Shown one piece after another: positions 37,585 through 46,673 of a stretch of DNA of 64,000 nucleotides (position 1 is its first letter; each line of letters opens with the position of its first letter). Where the stretch lies: the NCBI GenBank assembly GCA_026125895.1, contig JAHCKG010000002.1:186001-250000 (forward strand). Direction: 5' to 3'. The notes below the pieces were generated by a model. It had not been told where the DNA came from and searched no databases. It saw only the letters and a program-made list of their open reading frames with translations. Source of the stretch: Pseudolabrys sp. (GTDB taxonomy: Bacteria > Pseudomonadota > Alphaproteobacteria > Rhizobiales > Xanthobacteraceae). Made by a program: the position numbers and the translations under genes.

Positions 37585-38634
37585 TTACGCAGCCTTCAGC
37601 GCCGGCCGCTCCAGCGGCGTGACGTCGAAGCTGCGCAAGGTGCCGCGCCGCAGCACATCGATCGTGATCGCGCGTCCGATGCGTTCGCTGTTGAGCAGCC
37701 GGATCAGATCGTCGACCCCGGTCACTGCGACGCCGTCCGCGCGCACGATGATGTCGAACGACATCAGCCCGGCCTTGGCCGCCGGACCGTTCGCCTCGAG
37801 GCCTGAAACCATCGCACCCGTCGCGTTGTCGATTCCGGCGAAGCGCGCATGACGCCGCGGCACCTCGACGGTCTGCCCGGACACGCCGATATAACCGCGC
37901 CGCACGCGGCCGTGCTGGATCAATTCGCTCAGCACGAACTGCGCGGTGTTGGCGGCGACCGCGAAGCAGATGCCCTGCGCGCCGCGGATCACCGCCGTGT
38001 TGATGCCGATGACCTCGCCGCGCGACGACACCAGCGGCCCGCCGGAATTGCCCGGGTTGAGCGCGGCGTCGGTCTGGATAACATCCTCGATCAGCCGGCC
38101 GTTGCGCGCGCGCAACGACCGGCCGAGCGCCGAGATGACGCCGGCGGTGACCGTCGATTCAAAGCCGAGCGGATTGCCGATGGCGACGACCAATTGGCCG
38201 CGGCGCAGCGCCTTGGAATCGCCGAGCGGCGCATGCGGCAGGTCGCGCACCGCGCCGGCGCGCAGCAGCGCCAGGTCGGTGTCGGGATCGACGCCGATAA
38301 TGCGCGCTTCCATGACGCGGCCTTCGGTATCGAGCAGCCGGATGTCCTTGGCGCCTTCGACGACGTGGCAGTTAGTCAGCACCAGACCGTCCGGCGCGAT
38401 AGTGACGCCGGAGCCGGTACCCGCAGGTCTCGTAGAACCTGGGCGCCCGCCGGCGCTGCGTGTTTCCACGCGCAGCACGGCGGGGCCCACCGCGTCGGCG
38501 ACCGAAGTCACCGCGCGGGAATAGGCATCGAGGATCTCCGCGTCGGCGGCGAAGTCCTGGTCGGACGCGAGGGCGGCCGCGGCCGCACCCACGCCCTCAT
38601 CTTCCGGTTCGGAAGGAGACGTGAAGTCGAGCAT
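37585..38634 (-). CDS. HtrA/Deg-family serine protease with one PDZ, no signal peptide
   Basis: 349 residues. The trypsin-like domain has the full triad: histidine in TNCHVVEG, aspartate in VDPDTDLALLR and serine in NPGNSGGPL. One C-terminal PDZ domain follows (GYIGVSGQTVEVPR, NGPAAKAGLMSFDIIVRADG). The N-terminus (MLDFTSPSEPEDEG) has no signal peptide or transmembrane segment, unlike DegP/DegQ/DegS, so the protein looks cytoplasmic or is exported by other means. It probably degrades misfolded protein. The ATG at 38634 has a weak ribosome site; no longer frame with a signal was found. Confidence 0.87.
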   Translation of the reverse strand: MLDFTSPSEPEDEGVGAAAAALASDQDFAADAEILDAYSRAVTSVADAVGPAVLRVETRSAGGRPGSTRPAGTGSGVTIAPDGLVLTNCHVVEGAKDIRLLDTEGRVMEARIIGVDPDTDLALLRAGAVRDLPHAPLGDSKALRRGQLVVAIGNPLGFESTVTAGVISALGRSLRARNGRLIEDVIQTDAALNPGNSGGPLVSSRGEVIGINTAVIRGAQGICFAVAANTAQFVLSELIQHGRVRRGYIGVSGQTVEVPRRHARFAGIDNATGAMVSGLEANGPAAKAGLMSFDIIVRADGVAVTGVDDLIRLLNSERIGRAITIDVLRRGTLRSFDVTPLERPALKAA

Positions 38635-38787
38635 TGTATGTTGTCTTGTTGTGACGATTGGAACCGGATGTAGGTATCCACTTCGGTTAATGGAAGAGCC
38701 CGCCCGGGCCCGCGCCGAAGGCCCGGTTTTCCTACGCGATGCGGTAGCGTGGAACCGAGGTTAAAGCGAAATTAACCACCTTGCTTA

Positions 38788-40560
38788 ATGCTGGCCGCGA
38801 TGTCGGGGTCATCGTTCTTCAGGAAATCGCAGCCGCGAGACGCTTCAGCTTTGCCTGAAGCGCCGCCTGCTCTCGCGCCGCCAGCCGAGCCGACAATCGA
38901 TTCCGGCGCCACCGCCTCGGTGCGCGAGACCATCGACCTTCTCGAACTCGACCTTTCCGCCATGATTCGCGACGTCGCCCAGGCCGCCGAAGCTGTCCAC
39001 AGCGGCACCTCGGCCTCGGCGCAGGCATTAGCCGCGATCCGCGCCCGCGGCGAAACGCTCGTCGGCCAGTCGCAGGATGCGCGGCGCGACGCCGGTCAGG
39101 TCGCCTCCGCCACCACCGAACTGGCCCAGTCGGCCGGCGAGATCGACCAGCGCGTCCGCGCCGCCGGCGCCCTCACCGACGACGCCGAAGCCGCGGCGTC
39201 AGCCGCCAACCGCAGCGTCGATGAGCTCAAGACGTCGATCGGCGACATCAGCAAGGTGGTCAACCTGATCGCCAATGTCGCGCGCCAGACCAACCTGCTC
39301 GCGCTCAACGCCACCATCGAGGCGGCGCGTGCCGGTGCCGCCGGCCGCGGCTTCGCGGTGGTCGCCGCCGAGGTCAAGGAATTGTCGGTGCGCACGCAGA
39401 CCGCGACCGAGGAGATCACGCGCAAGATCGAGACGCTGCAAAAAGCCGCGGCGGTTTCGATCGCCGCCGTGCACCGTATTTCCGAAGCGACCCAGGCGGT
39501 GCGTCCGGTGTTCTCGTCGATCGCCGAGGCGGTGCAGGCCCAGGTGCGCACCACCGACGGCCTGTCGCAGAACGCGACCGAGACCTCGGTCTTCATCGGT
39601 GCCGTCGCCGACGGCGCCAGCGAGATCAAGAACGCCGCTGCCGACGCCACCGCGCACGGTGAAAAGGTCGATCAGTCGGGCCGCGAGGCCGGCCGCCTCG
39701 CCGAACGCCTCAAGACGCGCTGCGTCATCTTCCTGCGTCTCACCGATATCGGCGACCGCCGCCGCCACGAACGCCTGCCCTGCGAACTCGACGTCACGTT
39801 GCAGATCAGCGGGGTGCCATTGCGCGGCCAGACCGCCGACATATCCGAAGGCGGGCTGCTGGTGCGCCTGCGCGAGCCGCACGCGCTCAACACCGGCGCC
39901 GTGATGCCTGCCGAGATCAACGGCATCGGCCCGTGCGAGCTGCACCTCGTCAATCAGTCGCCACTCGGTCTGCACCTGCAATTCGGCCCGCTGACGCCGG
40001 ATACCAAGGCGCATCTGCATGGCCGCCTGGAAGCCATCCGTTCGGCCAACAAGGAATTCATCGCGCGCGCCATCGGCGCCGCCGACCGCATATCGGGCCT
40101 GTTCGAGCAGGCTGTGAATTCCGGCCGCATCGCGATCGAGGACCTGTTCGACAATAATTACGTGCCGATCCCCGGCACCAACCCGCCGCAGCACCGCACC
40201 AAGTTCCTGCCGCTGTGCGAAGACATCCTGCCGACCGTTCAGGAGCCGCTGCTCGCCAGCGACCCGAGGCTGGTGTTCTGCGCCGCCGTCGATCGCAACG
40301 GCTATCTGCCGGTGCACAACGCGGTCTATTCGCAGCCGCAACGGCCGGACGATCCGATCTGGAACGCGGCGAATTCGCGCAACCGCCGCATCTTCGACGA
40401 CCGCGCTGGCCTGTCCGCGGGCCGCGTGGTGCGGCCCTACATCATCCAGAACTATCCGCGCGACATGGGCGACAAGATCGTCATGATGTGGGAAATCGGC
40501 GCGCCGATCCGCGTTTTCGGCAAGAAATGGGGCGGCTTCCGCACCGCCTACACCCTGTAG
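38788..40560 (+). CDS. soluble methyl-accepting chemotaxis protein fused to PilZ and a C-terminal sensor-like domain
   Basis: 590 residues, no transmembrane segment. Residues 50-310 are an MCP signalling coiled coil with the canonical tip ([40 protein letters not shown], about 160-200). Residues 322-425 are a PilZ domain with the c-di-GMP motifs [10 protein letters not shown] and DISEGGLL. The last 150 residues ([35 protein letters not shown]) resemble a conserved, probably Cache/PAS-like region of alphaproteobacterial chemoreceptors. So c-di-GMP could feed into CheA signalling. No che genes are near. The ATG at 38788 is used; one at 38800 is possible. Confidence 0.83.
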   Translation: MLAAMSGSSFFRKSQPRDASALPEAPPALAPPAEPTIDSGATASVRETIDLLELDLSAMIRDVAQAAEAVHSGTSASAQALAAIRARGETLVGQSQDARRDAGQVASATTELAQSAGEIDQRVRAAGALTDDAEAAASAANRSVDELKTSIGDISKVVNLIANVARQTNLLALNATIEAARAGAAGRGFAVVAAEVKELSVRTQTATEEITRKIETLQKAAAVSIAAVHRISEATQAVRPVFSSIAEAVQAQVRTTDGLSQNATETSVFIGAVADGASEIKNAAADATAHGEKVDQSGREAGRLAERLKTRCVIFLRLTDIGDRRRHERLPCELDVTLQISGVPLRGQTADISEGGLLVRLREPHALNTGAVMPAEINGIGPCELHLVNQSPLGLHLQFGPLTPDTKAHLHGRLEAIRSANKEFIARAIGAADRISGLFEQAVNSGRIAIEDLFDNNYVPIPGTNPPQHRTKFLPLCEDILPTVQEPLLASDPRLVFCAAVDRNGYLPVHNAVYSQPQRPDDPIWNAANSRNRRIFDDRAGLSAGRVVRPYIIQNYPRDMGDKIVMMWEIGAPIRVFGKKWGGFRTAYTL

Positions 40561-40575
40561 CGCCCGGTCGTGGTT

Positions 40576-40594
40576 ACCGGGGCCTTACCCCGGT
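40576..40594 (+). terminator. hairpin after the MCP-PilZ gene
   Basis: ACCGGGG (40576-40582) and CCCCGGT (40588-40594) form a 7-bp stem with loop CCTTA, 16 bp after the stop. Only a short T-run (GTTTG) follows some bases later, so termination may be partial. Confidence 0.45.
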
Positions 40595-40753
40595 CCGCTA
40601 AAGTTTGACCGGAGTTCTTCAAGCGCCTGCAAGCGCGGCGCGTCTATGGTCCATGGCTCAGACTTCGTCGACGTCCGGAATTGCACCGCCGTGGCCAGAA
40701 CTGCGACATATACGAGACGGCGTCCGCCGGCGCATGAGCGCCGCCCATTGCGG

Positions 40754-41104
40754 ATGTCGGATGTCGTCGGCTTGGCAGTCGGCGCGGCGCTGCTGGTCGG
40801 CGTGCTGGCGGCGCTCGTCGTATTTGGACCGAAGTTCCAGCCGACGCACCGCGAGCCCACCGCCGAAGAGGTCGCCGCCAACATCCATCGGGAGAACCTG
40901 CGGGCGCGCTCCGCGTACCGTCAGGGTTCGATCCTGATCGTCGATCCGGACTCCTGCACCGATTACGCCTTCGATAACTGGACCGGCAACATCCAGTACA
41001 AGAGTGACGTCGATTGCGATGCGCGGCTCGCTGCGATGCAGAAGAGCCAGACCCAGAACGCGGCCGAGCGGGTGCGCAGCGTGGTCGAGGGCTTCCGCCG
41101 CTAG
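40754..41104 (+). CDS. small single-span membrane protein of unknown function
   Basis: 116 residues from the ATG at 40754. One transmembrane segment (VVGLAVGAALLVGVLAALVVFG) is followed by a soluble domain with the motif ILIVDPDSCTDYAFDNWTG and a second cysteine in DVDCDARL. The domain is seen in other Hyphomicrobiales hypothetical proteins but has no known role. A longer frame to 40646 exists but adds an unstructured Arg-rich lead; the ribosome site for neither start is good. Confidence 0.6.
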   Translation: MSDVVGLAVGAALLVGVLAALVVFGPKFQPTHREPTAEEVAANIHRENLRARSAYRQGSILIVDPDSCTDYAFDNWTGNIQYKSDVDCDARLAAMQKSQTQNAAERVRSVVEGFRR

Positions 41105-41172
41105 CGGCGAGCGCCCGCTTATCAAATGACACAGACCGGCGCGCGGGCTGAGCGCGCAGCCGTTCCGTGTCG

Positions 41173-41197
41173 GAACTATTCAGCCAAGGTCGGGTTG
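41173..41197 (+). promoter_or_regulatory. candidate EcfG (general stress sigma) promoter
   Basis: GGAAC (41173-41177) and GGTT (41194-41197) are separated by 16 bp. EcfG/RpoE2 promoters have GGAAC, a 16-17 bp spacer and CGTT; this matches all but one base. Transcription would begin near 41205, 40 bp before the membrane protein gene at 41244. No phyR, nepR or ecfG gene is in the window. Confidence 0.45.
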
Positions 41198-41243
41198 ACG
41201 CGCCATAACACGGACACGCGTCCGCGTGCATGGAGGCTGGGTC

Positions 41244-42191
41244 ATGTCTATGACGGAAATCGATATTGTAACCGCGGGCGATGCTGAATCGGCGGTGAGT
41301 TGGAGAGCAATCATTGCCGGCGCGGTGACGTCCGCCGCTGTCACCCTCATTCTCGTCGCCTTCGGCGTCGGTGTCGGCTTCTCGGTGATTTCGCCGTGGA
41401 GCGGCGAAGGCGTTTCGGCGACCACCTTCACCATCGCCGGCGGCATCTATCTCATCGTCGTGGCGATGCTGTCGTCCACCATCGGCGGCTATCTCGCCGG
41501 CCGTCTGCGCCCGCTGTGGTCGAGCGTCCATGAGCATGAGCGCTACTTCCGCGATTCCGCCCATGGCCTCGTGACCTGGGCGCTGGCGACCGGTCTCGTC
41601 ATCACTGTGCTGGGCACCGCCATGACCGCGCTAATCGGCGCCACCGGCGCAGGCGTCGTCGCCGCCGGTTCGCAGCCGGCCGATGTTTATGTCGACACCC
41701 TGCTGCGTACCACCTCGCCGGCCGCCCAGGCCGCCCCGGCCCCTGCCGCGCCGAATGCAGCGGATGCGGCCACCGCTCCGGCGTCGACCACCGAGAACGC
41801 CCCGGTGCTGCAGGGTGGACAGTTGCCCAACCCGCGGACCGTGCAGCCGGTCGAGCGCGCCTCGATCGCCCGCATTCTGGCCCCCGCCATGATCAAGGGC
41901 GGCAGCGTCAGCGAGCCCGACCGCACTTACCTCGCTCAGGTCGTGTCGGCCCGAACCGGCATGCCGCAGGCCCAGGCGCAGCAGCGCGTCGATGAGGTCA
42001 TCAACCAGGCGAAGGCGGCCGCCGACAAGGCGCGCAAATCCTCGGCGGCTTTCGCCTTCTGGCTCGCCTTCGCCATGCTCGCCGGTGCGCTCTCGGCGTC
42101 GCTGGCGGCGATCGAGGGTGGCAACCTGCGCAATCGCGAATGGTGGCTGCCCGCCGGCAACCGGGTCGTGCGCACGACCCCCGCCGAATAA
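41244..42191 (+). CDS. membrane protein of unknown function, first gene of a stress-promoter-like unit
   Basis: 315 residues. Three N-terminal transmembrane segments flank a cytoplasmic loop; a Pro/Ala-rich linker (residues 150-200) leads to a helical region (SVSEPDRTYLAQVVSARTGMPQAQAQQRVDEVINQAK), then a last transmembrane segment and a short basic tail. The helical region with TGM...QRVDE is a recurring motif in related hypothetical membrane proteins. The ATG at 41244 has GGAGG upstream. The 24-residue microprotein gene follows after 27 bp, so the two are probably one transcript, ended by the strong terminator at 42314. Confidence 0.72.
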   Translation: MSMTEIDIVTAGDAESAVSWRAIIAGAVTSAAVTLILVAFGVGVGFSVISPWSGEGVSATTFTIAGGIYLIVVAMLSSTIGGYLAGRLRPLWSSVHEHERYFRDSAHGLVTWALATGLVITVLGTAMTALIGATGAGVVAAGSQPADVYVDTLLRTTSPAAQAAPAPAAPNAADAATAPASTTENAPVLQGGQLPNPRTVQPVERASIARILAPAMIKGGSVSEPDRTYLAQVVSARTGMPQAQAQQRVDEVINQAKAAADKARKSSAAFAFWLAFAMLAGALSASLAAIEGGNLRNREWWLPAGNRVVRTTPAE

Positions 42192-42218
42192 ACACCAACA
42201 CCAACCAGGGAGACGATC

Positions 42219-42293
42219 ATGCCTATTCTGTTGTGGCTCCTCGGCGTACCGGTCAGCCTCATCCTCGTGCTGATGCTGCTCGGCGCCGCCTAA
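42219..42293 (+). CDS. 24-residue hydrophobic microprotein
   Basis: Reads MPILLWLLGVPVSLILVLML and ends LGAA. AGGGAG lies nine bases before the ATG. The whole chain is one transmembrane helix. Very small proteins beginning MP/ML..LLWLLGVPV are found after stress genes in rhizobia and are often missed by gene callers. It lies in the operon position after the membrane protein at 41244 and just before a strong terminator, which supports its being a real gene. Role unknown; it might modulate the upstream membrane protein. Confidence 0.7.
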   Translation: MPILLWLLGVPVSLILVLMLLGAA

Positions 42294-42313
42294 ACCAAGG
42301 CGACCAAGGCAAG

Positions 42314-42347
42314 GCCCGCCCGTCGAAAGACGCGGCGGGCTTTCCTT
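42314..42347 (+). terminator. strong rho-independent terminator
   Basis: GCCCGCC (42314-42320) pairs with GGCGGGC (42334-42340); an inner CGTC-GAAA-GACG stem continues it with one bulged C. TTTCCTTT follows. It ends the 41244-42293 unit, 20 bp after the microprotein stop. Confidence 0.85.
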
Positions 42348-42437
42348 TGCCCGCGCCCCAGCCGCTTGATCTAGCGCAAAGCCCGGCCCGCGCTTTGCTG
42401 CGAGATGTCCTCCCGCTCTTCAGACCGGGAGGCTTCG

Positions 42438-42899
42438 ATGCGTCTGCGCTTTCTACACGCCCTGCTGGGCGCCCTGCTCATTGTCGGCACGGTCTGGGCG
42501 GGCTCGGCGGCCGCTGAGCCGGCGCTGCCGAGCGAGGCGGTGCAGGAAAAGCTGATCAAGACCTGCATCTTGACGCTCAACGACGCCAATCTCACCGGAA
42601 ACTACACGGTGCTGCACGCCAAGCTCGCCAAGCCGTTCCGCACGCAGTTCAACCCCGACAAGCTGAAGGCCGGTTTCAAGGGCTTCGCCGACCAGCAGAT
42701 TGATCTCTCGGTCGTGGCCATCAAAACGCCCGTCGCCTCGACGCCGAGCAAGATCGACGACCGCGGCGTGCTGCAACTGCGCGGCTATTTCGACACGCAG
42801 CCGAGCCGCGTGCACTATGAACTCGATTTCCTGGTCTCCGAGGAAGAGTGGAAGCCGATTTCGATCAACGTCCGGGTGCGGCCAGCCTCGGAGAAGTAG
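42438..42899 (+). CDS. periplasmic protein of unknown function
   Basis: 153 residues. MRLRFLHALLGALLIVGTVWAGSAAAEP is a signal peptide. The mature chain opens with a helical stretch (SEAVQEKLIKTCILTLNDA) and goes on to a mixed alpha/beta region ending VSEEEWKPISINVRVRP. The layout, a helix pair then a curved sheet, resembles NTF2-like or DUF4864-type proteins but no certain family was recognised. GGGAGG is upstream of the ATG. It is followed after 43 bp by the small RDD-like gene, probably in one transcript. Confidence 0.7.
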   Translation: MRLRFLHALLGALLIVGTVWAGSAAAEPALPSEAVQEKLIKTCILTLNDANLTGNYTVLHAKLAKPFRTQFNPDKLKAGFKGFADQQIDLSVVAIKTPVASTPSKIDDRGVLQLRGYFDTQPSRVHYELDFLVSEEEWKPISINVRVRPASEK

Positions 42900-42942
42900 C
42901 CGCGCATCGCCTTTCCTTCACGAACACGCCGAGGAAAAACCC

Positions 42943-43200
42943 ATGTCGCAACCCGACGTCGCCCAGCCGAAACCGGTCTCGACCGCCCGCAAGGTGTTCG
43001 CAGCGATCCTCGACTTCCTGTTCGTCTTCATCATCGCCGGTTATGTGGTCGCCCGGCTGACCGGCGGCGTCACCGAAGAAGGCTTCGAACTCAAAGGTGG
43101 ACCGGCTTTCGTTCTGTTCGCCGTCGTGATCCTGTACTTCGTCGTGTTCTCGCGCTTTCTCGGCGGCACCTTGTTCCAGCGCCTGCTCGGGGTGCGCTGA
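42943..43200 (+). CDS. small RDD-like membrane protein
   Basis: 85 residues with two transmembrane segments (AAILDFLFVFIIAGYVVA and FVLFAVVILYFVVFSRFLG). The opening R..AAILDF and the end GGTLFQRLLGVR match the two ends of RDD domains, but the family is usually longer, so this is a minimal form. GAGG precedes the ATG at 42943. The role is unknown; RDD proteins have been linked to transport or stress. It ends eight bases before the converging phaZ stop. Confidence 0.7.
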   Translation: MSQPDVAQPKPVSTARKVFAAILDFLFVFIIAGYVVARLTGGVTEEGFELKGGPAFVLFAVVILYFVVFSRFLGGTLFQRLLGVR

Positions 43201-43207
43201 GCCGCCG

Positions 43208-44425
43208 TCAGTCGCTCTGTAGGATGACGTTCTTGACCTGCGGATAGATCTGGTTCTGCCAGGTCTTGCCGGAGAACACACCGTAATGGCCGACGCCGGC
43301 CTGCATGTGGTGGCGCTTGCGATACGGCCGCAGCGATGTGCAGAGATCGTGCGCGGCGAGCGTCTGGCCGACGGCGCAGATGTCGTCTTTCTCACCCTCG
43401 ACCGTGAACAGCATGGTGCGCCGGATCGCCGCCGGCTCGACCTTGCGGCCCTCATAGGTGAGTTCGCCGAGCGGCAGCGCGTGCTCCTGGAACACCAGCC
43501 GCACCGTCTCGAGATAGAACTCGGCGGCCAGATCGAGCACGGCGAAGTACTCGTCGTAGAACGCCTTGGTCTGCTCGGCCTTCTCGGTGTTGCCGCTGGC
43601 GATGTTGATATAGAGCTCGCGATGCGCCTTGACGTGGCGATCCATGTTCATCGACATGAAGGCCATGAGCTGCACGAAGCCCGGATAGACGCGCCGGCCG
43701 GCGCCCTCGTAGCGGGCCGGCACCGTGGCGATCATGTTCTTCTCGAACCACTCGATCGACTTGCTCTTGGCAAGCTCGTTGACCTTGGTCGGCTGCACCC
43801 TTGTGTCGATCGGCCCGGCCATCAGCGTCATCGAGCGCGGCTGCGCCGGATGATCGCCCTGCGCCATCACGCTCGCCGCCACCAGCGCCGACACGCAAGG
43901 CTGGCACACCGCGACCATGTGCGCGCCGGGGCCGATCTTGTCGAGAAAGCGGATGAGATGGCTCGTATAGTCGTCGAAGCCGAAGCGCCCGGCCGAGACC
44001 GGCACGTCGCGGGCATTGTGCCAGTCGGTGATATAAACATCGTGCTCGGCCAGCATCGTGCGCACGGTGGCGCGCAGCAGCGTGGCAAAATGGCCCGACA
44101 GCGGCGCGATGATGAGAACGCGCGGCTGCGCCTGATCGGTGTCCTTCCTGAAATGCAGCAGCGTGCCGAACGGGGTAACGTCGGCCGCCTCTTCGGTGAC
44201 GGCGACCTGCTGGTTGCCGACCATGACGCTGTCGATGCCGTAGCCCGGCCGCGTATGCGTCAGCCTGGCGCGCGCCAGCAGCTCGTAAGCCGCCGTCATA
44301 TTGCCGAGCATGGAGGGCCGCGCCGCGCCGTTGAGGCGCGCGCCGACGCCGCCGGCCGCCAAGGAGGCGAACTGGCGCAACGGATCGAAGAAATCCGAAT
44401 GCGCCTGATAGGCCTGATAGAGCAT
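43208..44425 (-). CDS. phaZ: intracellular polyhydroxyalkanoate depolymerase
   Basis: 405 residues. It matches the intracellular PhaZ type: MLYQAYQAHSDFFDPLR, FGTLLHFRKDT, PLSGHFATLLRATV, and the catalytic cysteine in VCQPCVSAL, which replaces the usual lipase serine. WHNARDVP and the terminal VGHYGVFSGKTWQNQIYP with the catalytic histidine complete it. It breaks down stored PHB granules in the cytoplasm. No signal peptide. PHA synthase genes are not in this window. The start is the ATG at 44425; an upstream in-frame start at 44461 is less likely. Confidence 0.92.
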   Translation of the reverse strand: MLYQAYQAHSDFFDPLRQFASLAAGGVGARLNGAARPSMLGNMTAAYELLARARLTHTRPGYGIDSVMVGNQQVAVTEEAADVTPFGTLLHFRKDTDQAQPRVLIIAPLSGHFATLLRATVRTMLAEHDVYITDWHNARDVPVSAGRFGFDDYTSHLIRFLDKIGPGAHMVAVCQPCVSALVAASVMAQGDHPAQPRSMTLMAGPIDTRVQPTKVNELAKSKSIEWFEKNMIATVPARYEGAGRRVYPGFVQLMAFMSMNMDRHVKAHRELYINIASGNTEKAEQTKAFYDEYFAVLDLAAEFYLETVRLVFQEHALPLGELTYEGRKVEPAAIRRTMLFTVEGEKDDICAVGQTLAAHDLCTSLRPYRKRHHMQAGVGHYGVFSGKTWQNQIYPQVKNVILQSD

Positions 44426-44622
44426 CCAATCCCCGGTGGGTCCCGGCGAACCCTGTTGCAACGCTAACCCAACTCATGCTGCACTGCGAGATAATTCTTG
44501 GCCTGCCGGGAGGCCAGGGATGGCCGCCGCCGGTATTGCCGTCGGCGGCGGGAAACGATTGATCGCTCTCGGCTTTCGTCTAAGCTGACGACGCCGGGCT
44601 GCGTCGAAGGGATGCTCATCTC

Positions 44623-45294
44623 ATGGACTCGCTCGCCCCGGCCAAGGCTTCTCTCACCATCGCCAGCAAGAACTACGGCTCTTGGTCGATGCGCGGCTGG
44701 CTGCTGTGCAAGCTCGCCGGCCTCGACTTCGAGGAGCAGCAGGTCGCCAGCGACGACCCCTCCACCCGCGCCGAACTGCTGCTGCTATCGCCCTCTTTCC
44801 TGGTGCCGTGCCTGACGCATGACGGCGTCAAGGTCTGGGACACGCTGGCGATCGCGCAATATCTCGTCGAGACCTTTCCGGATTGCGGCCTGCTGCCGAA
44901 GGAGCGCGCCGCGCGCGCGCACTGCCGCTCGATCTGCGGCGAGATGCATTCCGGCTTCACCAACTTGCGCTCCGCGCTGCCGATGAACCTGAAGGCGCGC
45001 CATCCCGGCTTCAAGGTGTGGGCCGGCGCGCAAGCCGACATCGACCGTGTCCTCTCGATCTGGCGCGAATGCCTCGCCACCAGCGGCGGACCTTATCTGT
45101 TCGGGGCAACGCCGGGCATGGCCGACGCCATGTTCGCGCCGGTGGTGACGCGCTTCGTCACCTATGACGTCAAGCTCGACTCCGATTGCGCCGCATATTG
45201 CCAGGCGATCATGAACCTGCCGGCGGTGAAGGAATGGATCGACGGCGCCCTGGCCGAGCCCGACGAGGTTGTCGAACTCGACGTCGAATTCTGA
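44623..45294 (+). CDS. glutathione S-transferase family protein
   Basis: 223 residues. The thioredoxin-like N-domain has SKNYGSWSMRGWLLCKLAGL, with the serine of SWSMRGW as likely glutathione-activating residue, FLVPCLTHDGVKVWDTLAI with the cis-proline and VWDTLAI glutathione-binding element. The helical C-domain follows from residue 95. The type resembles the bacterial YfcF/maleylacetoacetate-isomerase-like group. Substrate unknown. Monocistronic or in loose array with the next gene, 47 bp on. Confidence 0.85.
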   Translation: MDSLAPAKASLTIASKNYGSWSMRGWLLCKLAGLDFEEQQVASDDPSTRAELLLLSPSFLVPCLTHDGVKVWDTLAIAQYLVETFPDCGLLPKERAARAHCRSICGEMHSGFTNLRSALPMNLKARHPGFKVWAGAQADIDRVLSIWRECLATSGGPYLFGATPGMADAMFAPVVTRFVTYDVKLDSDCAAYCQAIMNLPAVKEWIDGALAEPDEVVELDVEF

Positions 45295-45341
45295 CGTCAG
45301 CCGATTTCGCGAACGTCGCGCCGCGGTGCTAGCATCGCGGC

Positions 45342-46619
45342 ATGCCGCCATCAGCGACAAGCGATTCACCCGCCTCCTTCCCGACCGGCCGCACCCTCTA
45401 TCTGATCCTCGCCGGCCTGCTCGCCGCCGCCTTCGCCGCACGGCTGGGCGTGCGCATCGCGCTCGGGGAAGCGAGCTTCTGGACCCAGGGCTACACGTCC
45501 TTCTACCGACTCGCCGAACGCATCGCCGCGACGGGCGCCTTTTGCGACGGCGACCGTTGCCCGCGGCCGCCGCTCTATCCGGGCTTCCTCGCCCTCACCG
45601 CGCTGATCGCCAAGAACTACCTGCTGATCGTCGTCCCGCAGGCGCTGATCGGCGCCGGCACCGCGCTCATGGCTTTCCTGATCGGCCGCGAGATGTTCGG
45701 CGCCCGCGCCGGACTCATCGCCTGCGCCATCGCCGCCTTCTATCCGTATTACGTCTTTCACGACACGGCGCTGCAGGACACCACCTTCACGACCTTCACG
45801 CTGGCGCTGTCGGTATGGTTGACCTTGCGCGCCGACCGCCGCGGCCGCACCGCCGACTGGCTGCTCGCTGGTCTTGCTTTGGGCGCGACGCTGCTCACCC
45901 GCGCCTCGCTGGCGCCGGCCGTCGCCCTCGTCGTCATCTGGATCGCCGTCGCCGGCGCCACACCGGTGGCGCGCGACCGTCTGCGCGGCGCGCTCACCGC
46001 GACGCTCACCTGTTTCGCGCTGCTGTCGCCATGGCTCGCCACGACGGCGCTGCACACCGGCAAGGCGGCATTGAGCACCGATGTCGGCTACGAATTATGG
46101 GCCGGCAACAATCCCGACACCTTCTCGCGCTTCCCGGCTGAATCGATCGACGCCAGCACCGCCGTCGCCCGCGCGCGCTTCACGCCGGAAGAGCGCGAAG
46201 CCTTGCGCGCATCGCCAACCAACCCGCGCGCCGCCGACGGCTGGTACGGCGCGCGCGCTCGCGACTACATTGTCAGCCATCCACTCGAGTTCGCGCGCAA
46301 TGCCGCGCGCAAGATCGCCATCGCGTTTTCCTGGCGCATCACGCCGCACCGCACCGGGGTCGCACAATGGGCCTACGCGGCAAGCTATCTGCCGGTCGCG
46401 CTGCTCGGCATCGCCGGCATGACCCTGGCGTGGCGGCGCAAGGCCACCTGGCTGGTCACTGCGCTGTTCATCGCCTTCGTCGGTGTCGCCGCCGTGTTCT
46501 CCGCGCAAACCAGTCACCGCGTCCATCTCGATGTCTACTGGATGGTGTTTGCCGCTTTCGCGATCGTCACCGCGGCGAAACGCCTGTCAGGCTCCGCGCC
46601 GCCGACGCTTCGGCGCTGA
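45342..46619 (+). CDS. ArnT/PMT-like (GT-C, GT39-type) membrane glycosyltransferase
   Basis: 425 residues with about ten hydrophobic segments. The first periplasmic loop has LGEASFWTQGYTSFYRLAERIAATG and RPPLYPGFLALTALI, the pattern of PMT_2/GT39 proteins (an acidic residue and RPPLYP). Such enzymes use polyprenyl-phosphate sugars to modify lipid A, proteins or glycans in the periplasm. An acidic pair (DTALQD) follows later. No polyprenyl sugar synthesis gene lies near, so donor and acceptor are unknown. ATG at 45342, no clear ribosome site. Confidence 0.75.
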   Translation: MPPSATSDSPASFPTGRTLYLILAGLLAAAFAARLGVRIALGEASFWTQGYTSFYRLAERIAATGAFCDGDRCPRPPLYPGFLALTALIAKNYLLIVVPQALIGAGTALMAFLIGREMFGARAGLIACAIAAFYPYYVFHDTALQDTTFTTFTLALSVWLTLRADRRGRTADWLLAGLALGATLLTRASLAPAVALVVIWIAVAGATPVARDRLRGALTATLTCFALLSPWLATTALHTGKAALSTDVGYELWAGNNPDTFSRFPAESIDASTAVARARFTPEEREALRASPTNPRAADGWYGARARDYIVSHPLEFARNAARKIAIAFSWRITPHRTGVAQWAYAASYLPVALLGIAGMTLAWRRKATWLVTALFIAFVGVAAVFSAQTSHRVHLDVYWMVFAAFAIVTAAKRLSGSAPPTLRR

Positions 46620-46673
46620 CCGAAACATCTCGCTGCGGCCCCGTGCTGTCCTGCGCCAAATGGAGATGGCGCC

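Noticed and set aside
38752-38787. GGAACC upstream of the MCP-PilZ gene as an EcfG -35 element
   Set aside because: No CGTT or GGTT lies at 16-18 bp from it.
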